The notes below the pieces were generated by a model, which saw only the letters and a program-made list of their open reading frames with translations, made no database searches and was not told the DNA's origin. From Roseobacter sp. MH60115 (GTDB lineage Bacteria > Pseudomonadota > Alphaproteobacteria > Rhodobacterales > Rhodobacteraceae), in NCBI RefSeq assembly GCF_015644665.1, contig NZ_JADOBQ010000011.1, positions 29,382 through 93,381 of the forward strand: a stretch of DNA of 64,000 bases, in the 5' to 3' direction. Of this stretch, positions 28,662-37,652 are shown in pieces. A program made the translations under genes and the position numbers. Within the stretch, counting starts at the first letter, position 1. The number at the start of each line of letters is the position of its first letter.

Positions 28662-29192
28662 TCAGTGCTTAATACGACGCGTCAGTGTATTCACAATTCG
28701 CACGCGACAAATTTTCTTGGAAAGAATTTGGGAAGTGTAGGGCAATCCTACCACAAGGTATGAGAACGCAGGATTCTGCACATCTCCCACACTGCATACA
28801 CTTGTAGGCCACTCGGATGATGGACCATCCAAATCGCCCTCGAAAAGAGGTGATATTGCTCTATGGTAAAAAACCAGTTGCTCAAAAAGCTTAGGATCAA
28901 TAGCTTCAGCTAGGCAATTGTGAACCTCGCCCCCCGTACCAACAAAAAAAACTGGCAGCGCGTCTCCTTCGCTAGACGCCAGTATATCCCGCACTACCTC
29001 GACATAATCGGACCAAATCTCCGGGCAGTGGCTGTGGTTCTCGGCAGCCGCATCGCGCGGCAACGCCACGGTCACTGCGACAAAGGAAGCCTTGGCAAGA
29101 TGCCGGCGCCAAGCGTCCATCACCGGCTCTCTCTGACGTCGCGCTGATGCGGCCAGCATTTGTTGCAGACCATGAAAGTCACCCCGATCCAC
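28662..29192 (-). CDS. Hypothetical, possibly exported protein upstream of the giant gene
   Basis: I do not recognise this protein. The longest frame (GTG at 29192) gives 176 residues. Internal ATGs at 29159 and 29120 are alternatives. From 29120 the N-terminus reads like a signal peptide: basic RRHLAK, hydrophobic ASFVAVTVALP, then DAAAENHSHC, with possible cleavage after AAA. The stop is 13 bases before the giant gene's start, so they are probably co-transcribed. The 5' half is GC-rich (about 65% at 29041-29100) while the 3' half is near 40%, the same shift seen at the start of the giant gene. A function in export or anchoring of the giant protein is only a guess from position. Confidence 0.5.
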   Translation of the reverse strand: MDRGDFHGLQQMLAASARRQREPVMDAWRRHLAKASFVAVTVALPRDAAAENHSHCPEIWSDYVEVVRDILASSEGDALPVFFVGTGGEVHNCLAEAIDPKLFEQLVFYHRAISPLFEGDLDGPSSEWPTSVCSVGDVQNPAFSYLVVGLPYTSQILSKKICRVRIVNTLTRRIKH

Positions 29193-29303
29193 GCTGAGCT
29201 TCGTCTAAACACCAAACCTCTTCCCCCTTGTTAACCTTGCCCGCCGACGGTTAACCACTTCTGCGCAGAAATCAGCTTATCCGACCGCGCCCTCACCCAG
29301 TCT

Positions 29304-29317
29304 TTGATCCAGATCAA
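29304..29317. promoter_or_regulatory. FNR/FnrL-type box
   Basis: TTGATCCAGATCAA matches the consensus TTGAT-N4-ATCAA exactly and extends two more paired bases on each side (29302-29319). It lies about 112 bases upstream of the GTG at 29192. It suggests oxygen-dependent control of the downstream genes. Confidence 0.65.
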
Positions 29318-29451
29318 AGACAAAAGCATTTTGACGCCAAACCGCGTTACTGGAAGACCTTACCACTAGACCCCGCGCCCAATAGGCAGCTCTCCAATGC
29401 CTCACAGTGTCCTTATCGTTAAACGGGAACATTAACCAATTCACCATAAAT

Positions 29452-29466
29452 TTAAATCATGGTTAA
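29452..29466. promoter_or_regulatory. CtrA-type box (TTAA-N7-TTAA)
   Basis: TTAA ATCATGG TTAA fits the full CtrA consensus, and its right half read on the minus strand is TTAACCAT, the preferred half-site. More TTAACC half-sites lie nearby. CtrA controls motility and GTA genes in related bacteria; control of this locus is inferred. Confidence 0.5.
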
Positions 29467-29711
29467 CGCCTGAAGGCGCCATAATCCGGCGCGTCGCCTG
29501 TCAGGGTCGCTCATGTGACCAACGAATGGTCGCAGTCGTCTCATAGAGTACCTAAGTCTGTTTTCCACACACGTCGTTGTTTGCCCTAATGCATACCGCT
29601 CAGAACGGCCATTTACGTCACAGCGAAGGCGCACTTCTCTACTCGGGCGTTTGGGTCAGGTTCATTTCATCGTTTCGCTTCCATGCTTTGGGATCTAAGC
29701 TGCATCCAAAC

Positions 29712-29736
29712 AAAAAAGGCGCCGCATTGCGACGCC
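29712..29736 (-). terminator. Intrinsic terminator after bactofilin gene
   Basis: Read on the minus strand, GGCGTCGC, loop AAT, GCGGCGCC (one G-T pair) is followed by six T. It lies 28 bases beyond the bactofilin stop. Confidence 0.85.
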
Positions 29737-29763
29737 CTTCACTTATTGCTCGGTGCTTTCGTC

Positions 29764-30264
29764 CTACGACGCAGGGTTCGGCTTTGCCGCAGGTGTCGAC
29801 TTGGCGCCGGGGTTCAGCGGATCGTCCTGACGCTGTACGGAGCCTTCGAAATGCGCGCCGCTCTCGATAGCGATGGTCTTGTGGATGATGTCACCCTCAA
29901 CCCGCGCCGTCGATGTAAGGCGGACCTTCAAGCCGCGCACGCGACCCACGATGCGACCGTTGACCACGACATCGTCAGCAATCACTTCGCCCTTGATCGT
30001 AGCCGTCTCACCGATGGTCAGCAGATGGGCGCGAATGTCACCTTCAACGGTGCCTTCGACGTTGATGTCACCCGTTGTCTTCATGTTGCCCGTGACATGC
30101 AAATCCGACGACAGCACGGAGGCTGGCGGCTTTGCCTTGGGAGGGCTCGCTTTGTACTCGGTCGGCTTTGGCGTTGCCGGGGCAGAGGAAGACGCCGCCG
30201 GTGTGCTCTTGTCATCCTCGGCTTGTTTCTGGCCCGGTTCGTTGATTTTGCTCTTAGAAAACAT
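29764..30264 (-). CDS. Bactofilin
   Basis: A 166-residue bactofilin (polymer-forming cytoskeletal protein, DUF583). A Lys/Pro/Ala-rich flexible N-terminus (1-55) precedes the beta-helix core (about 58-150), visible as repeating VTGNMKTTGDINVEGTVEGD and IKGEVIADDVVVNGRIVGRV. The C-terminal tail is Pro/Ala-rich. The gene overlaps the end of the upstream LytM peptidase gene by 11 bases. Bactofilins scaffold local cell-wall synthesis and often pair with M23 peptidases, so a joint role in shape or stalk-like structures is likely. Confidence 0.95.
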   Translation of the reverse strand: MFSKSKINEPGQKQAEDDKSTPAASSSAPATPKPTEYKASPPKAKPPASVLSSDLHVTGNMKTTGDINVEGTVEGDIRAHLLTIGETATIKGEVIADDVVVNGRIVGRVRGLKVRLTSTARVEGDIIHKTIAIESGAHFEGSVQRQDDPLNPGAKSTPAAKPNPAS

Positions 30265-31585
30265 CTTTTGCAGCCTTGATATAGATCATTGGGTTTACAG
30301 CTTTCCCACCGACACGAACTTCATAGTGAAGGTGCACGCCGGTCACCCGTCCGCTTGCACCCATATCACCGATATGATCCCCGCGCGAGACCCTTTGCCC
30401 AACTTTGACGCGAATTTTTGACAGATGTGCGTATCGGGTCTCGATGCCAAAGTCGTGTTGGATTTTGATGAGGCGGCCATAGCCGGACTGCCAGCCTGCG
30501 TGGATCACAACCCCATCCGCCGTGGCATGCAGGTCGGTACCCGCGGGCGCGGCAAAGTCCACCCCCTTATGCATGCGGCGGCCACCGGTCTTGGGATCGC
30601 GCCGGAAGCCATAGTCACTGGTGAAACGAAAGGCGCGCTTCACCGGCATTGCAAAGGGCGCTTTCTCGGCCGCGATGCGGTAAAGGTTCAGCGTGTCCAT
30701 CTGTTCCAGAATACGGTTTGCGCGCAGGAAATCCGGTGACAATTCCTCACCCCGGCTGGAGAAGGACAGCGGCGTCAGCGGCCCGCCCTGACCGGAATAG
30801 CCGCGCCGCACCTGATCGAGAATCCGCTGTGGCGGCATTCCTGCGGCCTTGAACATCTTGTCCAGCGGCTCAACCGAGACGGTCATGGCTTCTTCCAGCT
30901 GGCGGAAAATCTGATCGTTGTTTTCCTTCATCAGCGCGATTTCCAGCGCCAGCTCATCCGCATGGACCAGCGCGTCTTGCGCATCCGCAATAACCTGATC
31001 CCGTTCAGCCGCAGTCCGCGCCAGAGCATCGGCAAGGAAATCGACCGGCACGCCGGTATCCTTGGTCGCAAGCAGATTTTGCGTCCCGTTCTGCGCCGGA
31101 TCACTTTGCAGGGCGGCCAGCGCGTTGCGCGCAGTTTCGCGTTCCTTCATCGTGCTGCGCAGCGTGGTCTGGATCACCTCGATCCCGGTCTCCAGCTCAT
31201 GCCGCCGGGTCTCGGAGGCCAGCAGTTCCGACTGCATCACGGAAATCTGATTGAGGGCGGCGTTGAACCGTTCCTGTGCAGCCAGTGCCTCGGCGGCGCG
31301 GCCATCGCGCTGTGCAGACAGATCATTCAGGCGGGCCTGATAGGTCACCTGATCGCGCTTGGCCTGTTCGCGGAAGTTGCCGGACCCGATGCTGTCCATC
31401 AGCAGGATGGCGGTGGCGATGATTGTCCAGGACACCAGCAGGGCACCACCGGCAAAGGCGATCATCTGTGTTTCGGGCTTCAGGCGGATAAATCTTGTGT
31501 CGGTATCGGACTTCAGAAACACGCGGCGTTCAGGAAAATACTGCTCCAGCAGTCCGTGAACCTTGATTGCCAAACGTGTCCGCAC
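30254..31585 (-). CDS. M23 family (LytM) cell-wall peptidase with coiled coil
   Basis: A 443-residue inner-membrane peptidase. A basic N-terminus leads to one membrane segment (about 38-65), a long coiled coil (about 75-240), then a LytM domain (about 320-430). Metal ligands are present: His and Asp in MHKGVDFAAP and HLHYEV near residue 420, so the enzyme should cut peptidoglycan cross-links, unlike degenerate EnvC-type activators. It overlaps the bactofilin gene by 11 bases; co-translation suggests that the two act together. Confidence 0.93.
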   Translation of the reverse strand: MRTRLAIKVHGLLEQYFPERRVFLKSDTDTRFIRLKPETQMIAFAGGALLVSWTIIATAILLMDSIGSGNFREQAKRDQVTYQARLNDLSAQRDGRAAEALAAQERFNAALNQISVMQSELLASETRRHELETGIEVIQTTLRSTMKERETARNALAALQSDPAQNGTQNLLATKDTGVPVDFLADALARTAAERDQVIADAQDALVHADELALEIALMKENNDQIFRQLEEAMTVSVEPLDKMFKAAGMPPQRILDQVRRGYSGQGGPLTPLSFSSRGEELSPDFLRANRILEQMDTLNLYRIAAEKAPFAMPVKRAFRFTSDYGFRRDPKTGGRRMHKGVDFAAPAGTDLHATADGVVIHAGWQSGYGRLIKIQHDFGIETRYAHLSKIRVKVGQRVSRGDHIGDMGASGRVTGVHLHYEVRVGGKAVNPMIYIKAAKDVF

Positions 31586-31767
31586 GAAGCCGTCCCTTTG
31601 CTCGTCTCCCCCGGTGCGCGCCCTTTCTCCAGAGGGTTAACACCACACGACGAAGTGCTTAATGAGCGGGCGCTCGCGGGGCAAGCCGCTTTCGACCGCG
31701 CGCCGCAACTTGAAGTTGAATTGTTGCAAATCGGCAAAAATCTGCTTGTTTTCGGGGGCTTCAGCGT

Positions 31768-32577
31768 TCAAGCGCCGTCGGCCAACGGCCAGTAGAAATC
31801 CGGGGGAATACCGGCCTCGGCCCGCTTTTCCTCATTGAAGGGTGGTTTGAGCGCGCCGTGGAAATAGGTCCGGACCAATGCGTGAAATCTCTCCTTGGGG
31901 TCTTCTTCGTGCCGACCGCAGAGGAAGTGAAACCACTTCGACCCATAGGCCACGTGGCTGACCTCTTCGGCATATATGGTCTCCAGTGCGGCAACGGCGG
32001 AGGTCGATTTCGCCTTGCGGAAAATCTCGATCATGCCCGGCGTCACGTCGAGGCCGCGGGCTTCCAGCACCATCGGCACCACCGCCAGACGCCCCATGAA
32101 ATCATCCACCGTGTCTTCGGCGGCGCGCCACATGCCTGCGTGGGCAGGCAGCGCCCCGTAGTGACTACCCAACTCTTCGAGACAATCGCACATCAGATTG
32201 AAATGTTTGGATTCCTCATCCGCCGCCTTCACCCAGTCATCGTAAAACCCCATGGGCATTTTGACATGCGCAAACCGCGCAATGATGTCCCAATGCAGGT
32301 CCACCGCATTGAGTTCGATATGCGCCACGGCATGCAAAAGGGCGATGCGCCCCTCCGGGGTGCCGGGTCGGCGGCGCGGCACATCGCGCGGGCTGAGCAG
32401 TTCGGGCGCGGCAGGCCGGGCAGGGTGCACCGGCGGATCGGCCCGCCCGATCTGCGGTGTCTCACCCCGGTCGCGGGCGGCCTGCCAGTCGGCGGCAAAG
32501 CGGCGCGACAGCGCGGTCTTTTCCCGGCCATCCGCCGTGCGCAGCACCGCCTCGGCCATCTCCGCCAGTGGGATCAT
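31768..32577 (-). CDS. DUF455 ferritin-like protein
   Basis: A 269-residue DUF455 protein (ferritin-like helical bundle). Likely iron ligands are in HAVAHIELNAVDLHWD (about 83-98), DEESKHFNLM and AEEVSHVAYG (about 212-221). The start at 32577 overlaps the stop of bcp (ATGA), so the two genes are coupled; a longer frame upstream would run through bcp. Related proteins include hydroxylases of the MiaE type, but the substrate here is unknown. Coupling with a peroxidase hints at an oxidative setting. Confidence 0.88.
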   Translation of the reverse strand: MIPLAEMAEAVLRTADGREKTALSRRFAADWQAARDRGETPQIGRADPPVHPARPAAPELLSPRDVPRRRPGTPEGRIALLHAVAHIELNAVDLHWDIIARFAHVKMPMGFYDDWVKAADEESKHFNLMCDCLEELGSHYGALPAHAGMWRAAEDTVDDFMGRLAVVPMVLEARGLDVTPGMIEIFRKAKSTSAVAALETIYAEEVSHVAYGSKWFHFLCGRHEEDPKERFHALVRTYFHGALKPPFNEEKRAEAGIPPDFYWPLADGA

Positions 32578-33035
32578 AGCGCCTGAACCGCCTCCAGCAC
32601 CTCTTCCACATGGCCGGGTACCTTCACCTTGGGCCAGATGCGCGCAATCGTGCCATCGGCGGCAATCAGGAAGGTCGAGCGTTCGATGCCGAGGAATTTC
32701 TTTCCGTACATGCTCTTTTCCTTCCACACGCCATAGTCTTCGCAGGCCGAGCCGTGCTCGTCCGACAGAAGCGGCACGGTCAGCTCCTTTTTGGCGACGA
32801 ACTTGTCATGGCTGGCCATGCTGTCCTTGGAGATGCCAAAGACCTTGGCCCCTGCTGCCTCAAAAGCTGCCTTGCTTTCAGAAAAGCCGACGCTCTCCTT
32901 GGTGCAGCCGGGCGTGTTGTCACGTGGATAGAAAAACAGGACCACGGGCTGGCCCTGCAGCGCGGATAGCGTGACATCGCCGCCATCGGTGCTGGGCAGG
33001 GTGAAATCGGGGGCAGGTTGGGAAATCTCTGGCAT
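32574..33035 (-). CDS. bcp: Thioredoxin-dependent peroxiredoxin, Bcp/PrxQ type
   Basis: A 153-residue peroxiredoxin that reduces hydroperoxides. The peroxidatic Cys is in YPRDNTPGCTKES (about residue 46). The second Cys that many Bcp proteins carry five residues later is absent here (TKESVGF); the only other Cys seen is in GSACEDYG (about residue 97), so it may be an atypical two-Cys or a one-Cys enzyme. It is divergent from the AsmA-like gene and coupled to the DUF455 gene. Confidence 0.93.
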   Translation of the reverse strand: MPEISQPAPDFTLPSTDGGDVTLSALQGQPVVLFFYPRDNTPGCTKESVGFSESKAAFEAAGAKVFGISKDSMASHDKFVAKKELTVPLLSDEHGSACEDYGVWKEKSMYGKKFLGIERSTFLIAADGTIARIWPKVKVPGHVEEVLEAVQAL

Positions 33036-33058
33036 GACACTCTCGTGGGTTTAAAGGT

Positions 33059-36000
33059 TTGCACTGCAGTGACATATTAGGACTGTGCGGGCCAGAGGGA
33101 AGGCCTGCCACGCCGATTAACCCGTCGCCTGTCCCAGCCACGAACCCGCAGCCCGATTTGGAACAAAACCCGTCAGATCGCCCCAGAAGACGCCGCAAGA
33201 AGCGCTATGTGATCCCGGCCATTTTCCTTGTGCTGGTGATAGCCGCTGTCGGCAGCGCGGTTCTGTGGGTCAAGGACCGGGATATCATCATCCCGCCGTG
33301 GGTGCGGGCGCAGATCGAGACGCGGCTGATTGAGGCCGTGCCGGATGCGCAGATCGCCTTTGGTGAAATGATGCTGATCGTCGATGAGAACTGGCGCCCG
33401 CGCGCCCGTATCCGCGATGTCCGGATCGCCACACCTGAAGGTGTCGATATCGTTTCGTTTTCCGAGTTGCGGGCGAGCCTGTCGATGACCGGGCTGCTCA
33501 AGGGCAAGCTTGAGCTGAAGACGGTTGATCTTACCGGGATATTCCTGAACCTGCGGCGCGGGCCCGGCGGCGTGACGTTATCGGGGGGCGGTGCGACCCA
33601 GACCGTCTCACGCGAAGCGCCGAACCTTGCCCGGCTCGTCGCGGACCTGGACGATCTGCTGTTGCGTCCGGTCCTCGCCCGGCTGCGCAGTGCCGATCTG
33701 CGTGGCCTCACGCTGCGCTATGAAGATGAGCGGGCCAACCGCGCCTGGACCATCGACGGCGGCAGCCTGTCGCTGGAGCGGACCGGGGCCGCGTTGCAGA
33801 TCGGCGTCGATCTTGCGGTGCTGAGCGGCGGCGCGCAGGTGGCGACGGTCGCTGCGAATTACGCGGGTCAGATCGGTCAGACGGCTTCCCGCTTTGGTGT
33901 CACCTTCGCAAATGTGGATGCCGTTGACGTTGCGGTGCAGGGCCCGGCCTTTGGCTGGCTGCAGGCGCTGCGCGCGCCCATCTCGGGCTCGCTGCGCGGA
34001 GGCGTAAGGGAAGATGGCACATTCGATCCGCTCAACGCGACCTTCCAGATCGGGGCGGGCGTGATCCAGCCCACGCCGGAATCCCGCGCCATCCCGATTG
34101 ACAGCGCGCGCAGCTATTTCACCTATGAACCGGCGGCGCGCACCTTGCGGTTTGATGAGCTTGCGGTCGAGAGCAAGTGGGTCAGCGGGCGGCTGGACGG
34201 GACAGCCACGCTTACCGATGACGGCAATGGTCGTATCGAGGATCTGGTGGGGCAGCTGCGGCTCACCAATCTCAGGATCAACCCGGCGGATTTCTACGAG
34301 GAACCCGTGCAGGTTGCCGAGGCCGAGCTCGATTTCCGTCTCACGCCACGGCCCTTTGCTTTGCATCTGGGGCGGCTGCAGGTGATCGACCAGGGTCACA
34401 TTCTCACCGCCAACGGCAAGCTTTCCGCAGATGCGCGCGGCTGGGATATCGCGGTGGACGCACAGATGGACGGCTATGACCCGGACCGGCTGATGGAGCT
34501 CTGGCCGGAACACGTGATGGCCAAGACCCGCAGATGGCTGAGCGAAAACCTCTACGGCGGCCGGATGCGGGACATCGCCGCCGCGCTGCGCTGGTCTGCG
34601 GGGGAGGAGCCCGAGACCTATCTCGGCTTTGACTTCGATGAGGCCCATGTTCGATTTTTGAAAGAAATGCCGCATATCCGCGAGGCCAAGGGACATGCCT
34701 CGCTGCTCAAGGACCGCTTCGTTCTGGTGGTGAACAGCGGCGGAGTCGAGGCGGAGGAAGGCGGGCATATCGATCTGGCGGGATCGTCTTTTATCATCCC
34801 CGACGTGCAGGCCAAGGAGGGCACGCCCGGCGTGATCCGGCTGCTCACGAAGTCCTCCGTGACAGCGGCCCTGTCCATGCTGAACCAGCAACCCCTCGAA
34901 GTGATGCGCAAGGCCAACCTGCCCGTGACCCTTGCGGAGGGCTGGGCCGAAATGTCCGGCACTGTGGCGCTGCCGCTCATCAAAGGGGTCGAGGTGGAGG
35001 CGGTTGAATTCGATGTCTCCGGCGACATCGCCAATCTGCGCAGCGAGACGCTGATCAAGGATCGCGTGTTGCAGGCCGACCGTCTGGCGCTGGTGGCCTC
35101 GGACGAGAGCGTCAATCTCGCCGGGCAGGGGGATCTTGACGGTGTGCCCTTCGACGTGGCCTGGTCGCAACCCCTGAACAGCCCCGGCGCACCGGGGCGG
35201 GTCACCGGAGAGATCGATGTCTCGCCGGAGGCATTGGACGCCTTCAGGATCAACCTGCCGCAGGGCTACGTGCGCGGCGCGGGCAAGGCCGATATTGATA
35301 TTACGCTGGCCAAGGATCAGTCGCCCGCGCTGCGCCTCACCTCCGACCTGCGCGGCCTCACTCTCTCGATCCCGCCGATTGGCTGGTCCAAAGGCGCGAA
35401 CACTGCCGCCGATTTCGAAGTGGTGGCCGAACTGGCTGAGGTGCCGGTGGTCGAACGCCTCGCTCTCGATGCGCCGGGTCTCGATGCGGTTGGGGCGGTG
35501 AGCCTCTCTGAGGGCGGCGCGCTTGACCGGGTGCAATTCTCGCGCGTGCGGGTTGGAAACTGGCTGGACGCCCCGATCGATCTGGTGGGGCAGGGCCGGG
35601 GCGCACCGCTGGGCGTGGTCGTGCGCGGTGGCACGCTCGATCTGCGGCGGGCGGACATCCCGGCGGGTGCCGCGTCAGGCGAGACCGCACCGCTCACCGT
35701 GACGCTCAACCGGCTGCAGGTCACCGATGCCATTGCCATCAACGGTCTGCGCGGAGAGTTCACCACCGGCGCGGGCCTTGACGGCGTCTTTACCGGGCGG
35801 ATCAACGGTGGTGCGCAGGTAAACGGTCGGATGATCCCGCAGGGCGCGCGCAGCGCCATCCGCCTGACGGCCAATGATGCGGGCGCCGTCTTTGCCTCGG
35901 CCAATGTCGTGCAGCAGGTGCGGGGTGGAAATTTCGAGTTGGTGTTGCTGCCCGTCGGCACGGGCGGCGCCTTCGATGGCACGCTAAAGGTGCGCAACAC

Positions 36001-36496
36001 GAGCGTCGTGGACGCGCCCGCCATGGCCGCGCTTCTGAACGCGGTCAGCATCGTCGGGCTATTCAACATCGAAGGCAGCGACAGCCTGTTCTTCTCCGAG
36101 GTGAACGCTGATTTTCGCCTGTCACCCCGCCGGATCACCCTGCGTGAAGGCAGCGCGGTCGGCTCCTCCATGGGCATCTCGATGGATGGTGTCTACGCCA
36201 CGGACAGCGGGGCCTTGCAGATGCAGGGTGTGATCACGCCGGTCTACATTCTCAACGGCATCGGCAGCGTCTTTACCCGCCCGGGCGAAGGGCTCTTTGC
36301 CTTCAACTACTCCATCGGGGGCACCGTGCGCGATCCGGATGTCTTTGTGAACCCGCTGACGGCGCTCACACCGGGCGGGATCCGCGACCTTTTCCGCCCG
36401 CCGAAGCCCGATGTGCCGCTGGTCGAAGGCGAAACCCCGCCGCCGCCCGCCCCGGAACGTGAAGCGCCCACTTTCACCCGCGGCGAAGATCGCTAA
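33059..36496 (+). CDS. YhdP/AsmA-like envelope protein (DUF3971)
   Basis: A protein of about 1145 residues with one N-terminal membrane segment after a very basic stretch (RPRRRRKKR, then [21 protein letters not shown]). The remainder is beta-rich with a DUF3971/AsmA-like C-terminal region (about 870-1105, with [17 protein letters not shown] and an end like [19 protein letters not shown]). Relatives such as YhdP bridge inner and outer membrane and affect phospholipid transport. The start is uncertain: no ATG precedes the membrane segment, so TTG at 33059 is the best available. Confidence 0.87.
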   Translation: MHCSDILGLCGPEGRPATPINPSPVPATNPQPDLEQNPSDRPRRRRKKRYVIPAIFLVLVIAAVGSAVLWVKDRDIIIPPWVRAQIETRLIEAVPDAQIAFGEMMLIVDENWRPRARIRDVRIATPEGVDIVSFSELRASLSMTGLLKGKLELKTVDLTGIFLNLRRGPGGVTLSGGGATQTVSREAPNLARLVADLDDLLLRPVLARLRSADLRGLTLRYEDERANRAWTIDGGSLSLERTGAALQIGVDLAVLSGGAQVATVAANYAGQIGQTASRFGVTFANVDAVDVAVQGPAFGWLQALRAPISGSLRGGVREDGTFDPLNATFQIGAGVIQPTPESRAIPIDSARSYFTYEPAARTLRFDELAVESKWVSGRLDGTATLTDDGNGRIEDLVGQLRLTNLRINPADFYEEPVQVAEAELDFRLTPRPFALHLGRLQVIDQGHILTANGKLSADARGWDIAVDAQMDGYDPDRLMELWPEHVMAKTRRWLSENLYGGRMRDIAAALRWSAGEEPETYLGFDFDEAHVRFLKEMPHIREAKGHASLLKDRFVLVVNSGGVEAEEGGHIDLAGSSFIIPDVQAKEGTPGVIRLLTKSSVTAALSMLNQQPLEVMRKANLPVTLAEGWAEMSGTVALPLIKGVEVEAVEFDVSGDIANLRSETLIKDRVLQADRLALVASDESVNLAGQGDLDGVPFDVAWSQPLNSPGAPGRVTGEIDVSPEALDAFRINLPQGYVRGAGKADIDITLAKDQSPALRLTSDLRGLTLSIPPIGWSKGANTAADFEVVAELAEVPVVERLALDAPGLDAVGAVSLSEGGALDRVQFSRVRVGNWLDAPIDLVGQGRGAPLGVVVRGGTLDLRRADIPAGAASGETAPLTVTLNRLQVTDAIAINGLRGEFTTGAGLDGVFTGRINGGAQVNGRMIPQGARSAIRLTANDAGAVFASANVVQQVRGGNFELVLLPVGTGGAFDGTLKVRNTSVVDAPAMAALLNAVSIVGLFNIEGSDSLFFSEVNADFRLSPRRITLREGSAVGSSMGISMDGVYATDSGALQMQGVITPVYILNGIGSVFTRPGEGLFAFNYSIGGTVRDPDVFVNPLTALTPGGIRDLFRPPKPDVPLVEGETPPPPAPEREAPTFTRGEDR

Positions 36497-36506
36497 AAGG
36501 CCCCTC

Positions 36507-37556
36507 ATGAAACTGAGTGATTTTGATTTCGATTTGCCCGACGGGCTGATCGCGACCCGCCCGGCAGTGCCACGCACCTCGGCCCGCCTGCTGGTTGCGC
36601 AAGGGGCCGACATTGCCGATGCCGTTGTTTCGGACATCACAACATACCTGCGCCCAGGCGACCGGCTGGTGCTGAACGATACCCGCGTGATCCCGGCGCG
36701 GCTCAGCGGGCTGCGCCACCGGACATCGGCGCAGGGAGAGACACAGGCGCGCATCGAGGTGACCCTGCTGGAGCCGCGCAGTGACGGCACCTGGGCGGCG
36801 CTGATCAAGCCGCTGAAGAAGCTGAAAATCGGCGAGGAGGTGATCTTCAGCGCCGACCTGCGCGCGACGCTGCAAGGCGCGGCGGACGGGCAGGGGCATC
36901 TGGCCTTCAACCTTGAGGGCGATGATTTCGATGCCGCGCTGAATGCCGCCGGGGCCATGCCGCTGCCGCCCTATATCGCGGCCAAACGCCCCGCGGATGC
37001 GCGGGATATGGACGACTATCAAACCGTTTTTGCCACCAATAAAGGCGCCGTGGCCGCGCCCACCGCGTCCTTGCACTTTGACGCGGCGCTGCTGCAGACC
37101 ATAGCGGATCACGGTGTCAGCTTGACCCATGTGACGCTGCATGTGGGCGCGGGCACCTTCCTGCCGGTCAAGGTCGATGATGTCACCACTCACAAGATGC
37201 ACGCCGAATGGGGACAGGTCAGCGCGCAGGCAGCGGCGGAGATTGCCGCGACCAGAAAGGCGGGCGGCCGGGTGATCCCGGTCGGCACCACCGCCCTGCG
37301 CCTGATCGAGACGGCCGCGCGTGGCGGTGAGATCGCCGCCTGGGAAGGGGACACCGATATTTTCATCTATCCCGGCTTTGAGTTTCAAGTCACCGACGCG
37401 CTGATGACCAATTTTCACCTGCCGAAATCCACGCTGATGATGCTGGTCTCCGCGCTCATGGGGCAGGACACCGTGCGGCGCATTTACGCGCATGCCATCG
37501 CCCGGGAGTATCGTTTCTTTTCCTACGGAGACGCCTCGCTGCTCTTCCCCACGTAA
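36507..37556 (+). CDS. queA: tRNA preQ1(34) S-adenosylmethionine ribosyltransferase-isomerase
   Basis: A 349-residue QueA, which makes epoxyqueuosine in tRNA wobble position 34. Typical segments are [18 protein letters not shown] at the start, [13 protein letters not shown] (about 56-68), [19 protein letters not shown] (about 206-224) and [14 protein letters not shown] (about 308-321). The start at 36507 has AAAAGG 6 bases upstream; a longer in-frame version would overlap the AsmA-like gene. Only 10 bases separate the two genes. Confidence 0.97.
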   Translation: MKLSDFDFDLPDGLIATRPAVPRTSARLLVAQGADIADAVVSDITTYLRPGDRLVLNDTRVIPARLSGLRHRTSAQGETQARIEVTLLEPRSDGTWAALIKPLKKLKIGEEVIFSADLRATLQGAADGQGHLAFNLEGDDFDAALNAAGAMPLPPYIAAKRPADARDMDDYQTVFATNKGAVAAPTASLHFDAALLQTIADHGVSLTHVTLHVGAGTFLPVKVDDVTTHKMHAEWGQVSAQAAAEIAATRKAGGRVIPVGTTALRLIETAARGGEIAAWEGDTDIFIYPGFEFQVTDALMTNFHLPKSTLMMLVSALMGQDTVRRIYAHAIAREYRFFSYGDASLLFPT

Positions 37557-37652
37557 CCGCGTTGCCACAAAGCGACCTCACAAAGTCGCACATGGGCCTG
37601 ACGGGCCGCACGCCGTCCTGCAAGGAGGGGGCGTCGTCCCTCCCACGACCGA

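Larger units (their letters stand above)
29193..29763. other. Long control region upstream of the giant-protein operon
   Basis: About 570 bases without a credible gene. It holds a perfect FNR box (29304-29317), a perfect CtrA-type box (29452-29466), further TTAACC half-sites at 29231, 29251 and 29432, and the bactofilin terminator (29712-29736). Both flanking genes are on the minus strand, so the boxes most likely serve 28662-29192 and the giant gene. Confidence 0.6.

Noticed and set aside
18164..29192. Polymorphic toxin-immunity system
   Set aside because: The variable-looking part is at the N-terminus, no toxin domain is recognised, and the small gene is upstream rather than downstream.
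29345..29395. tRNA-like sequence on the minus strand (GCGCGGGGTCTAGTGGTAAG)
   Set aside because: The beginning resembles an acceptor and D-arm, but no anticodon stem, TTC-type T-loop or matching 3' acceptor arm follows.
33608..35536. 642-codon minus-strand frame opposite the AsmA-like gene
   Set aside because: A shadow of a high-GC coding region; no family features, and the plus-strand protein is clearly real.
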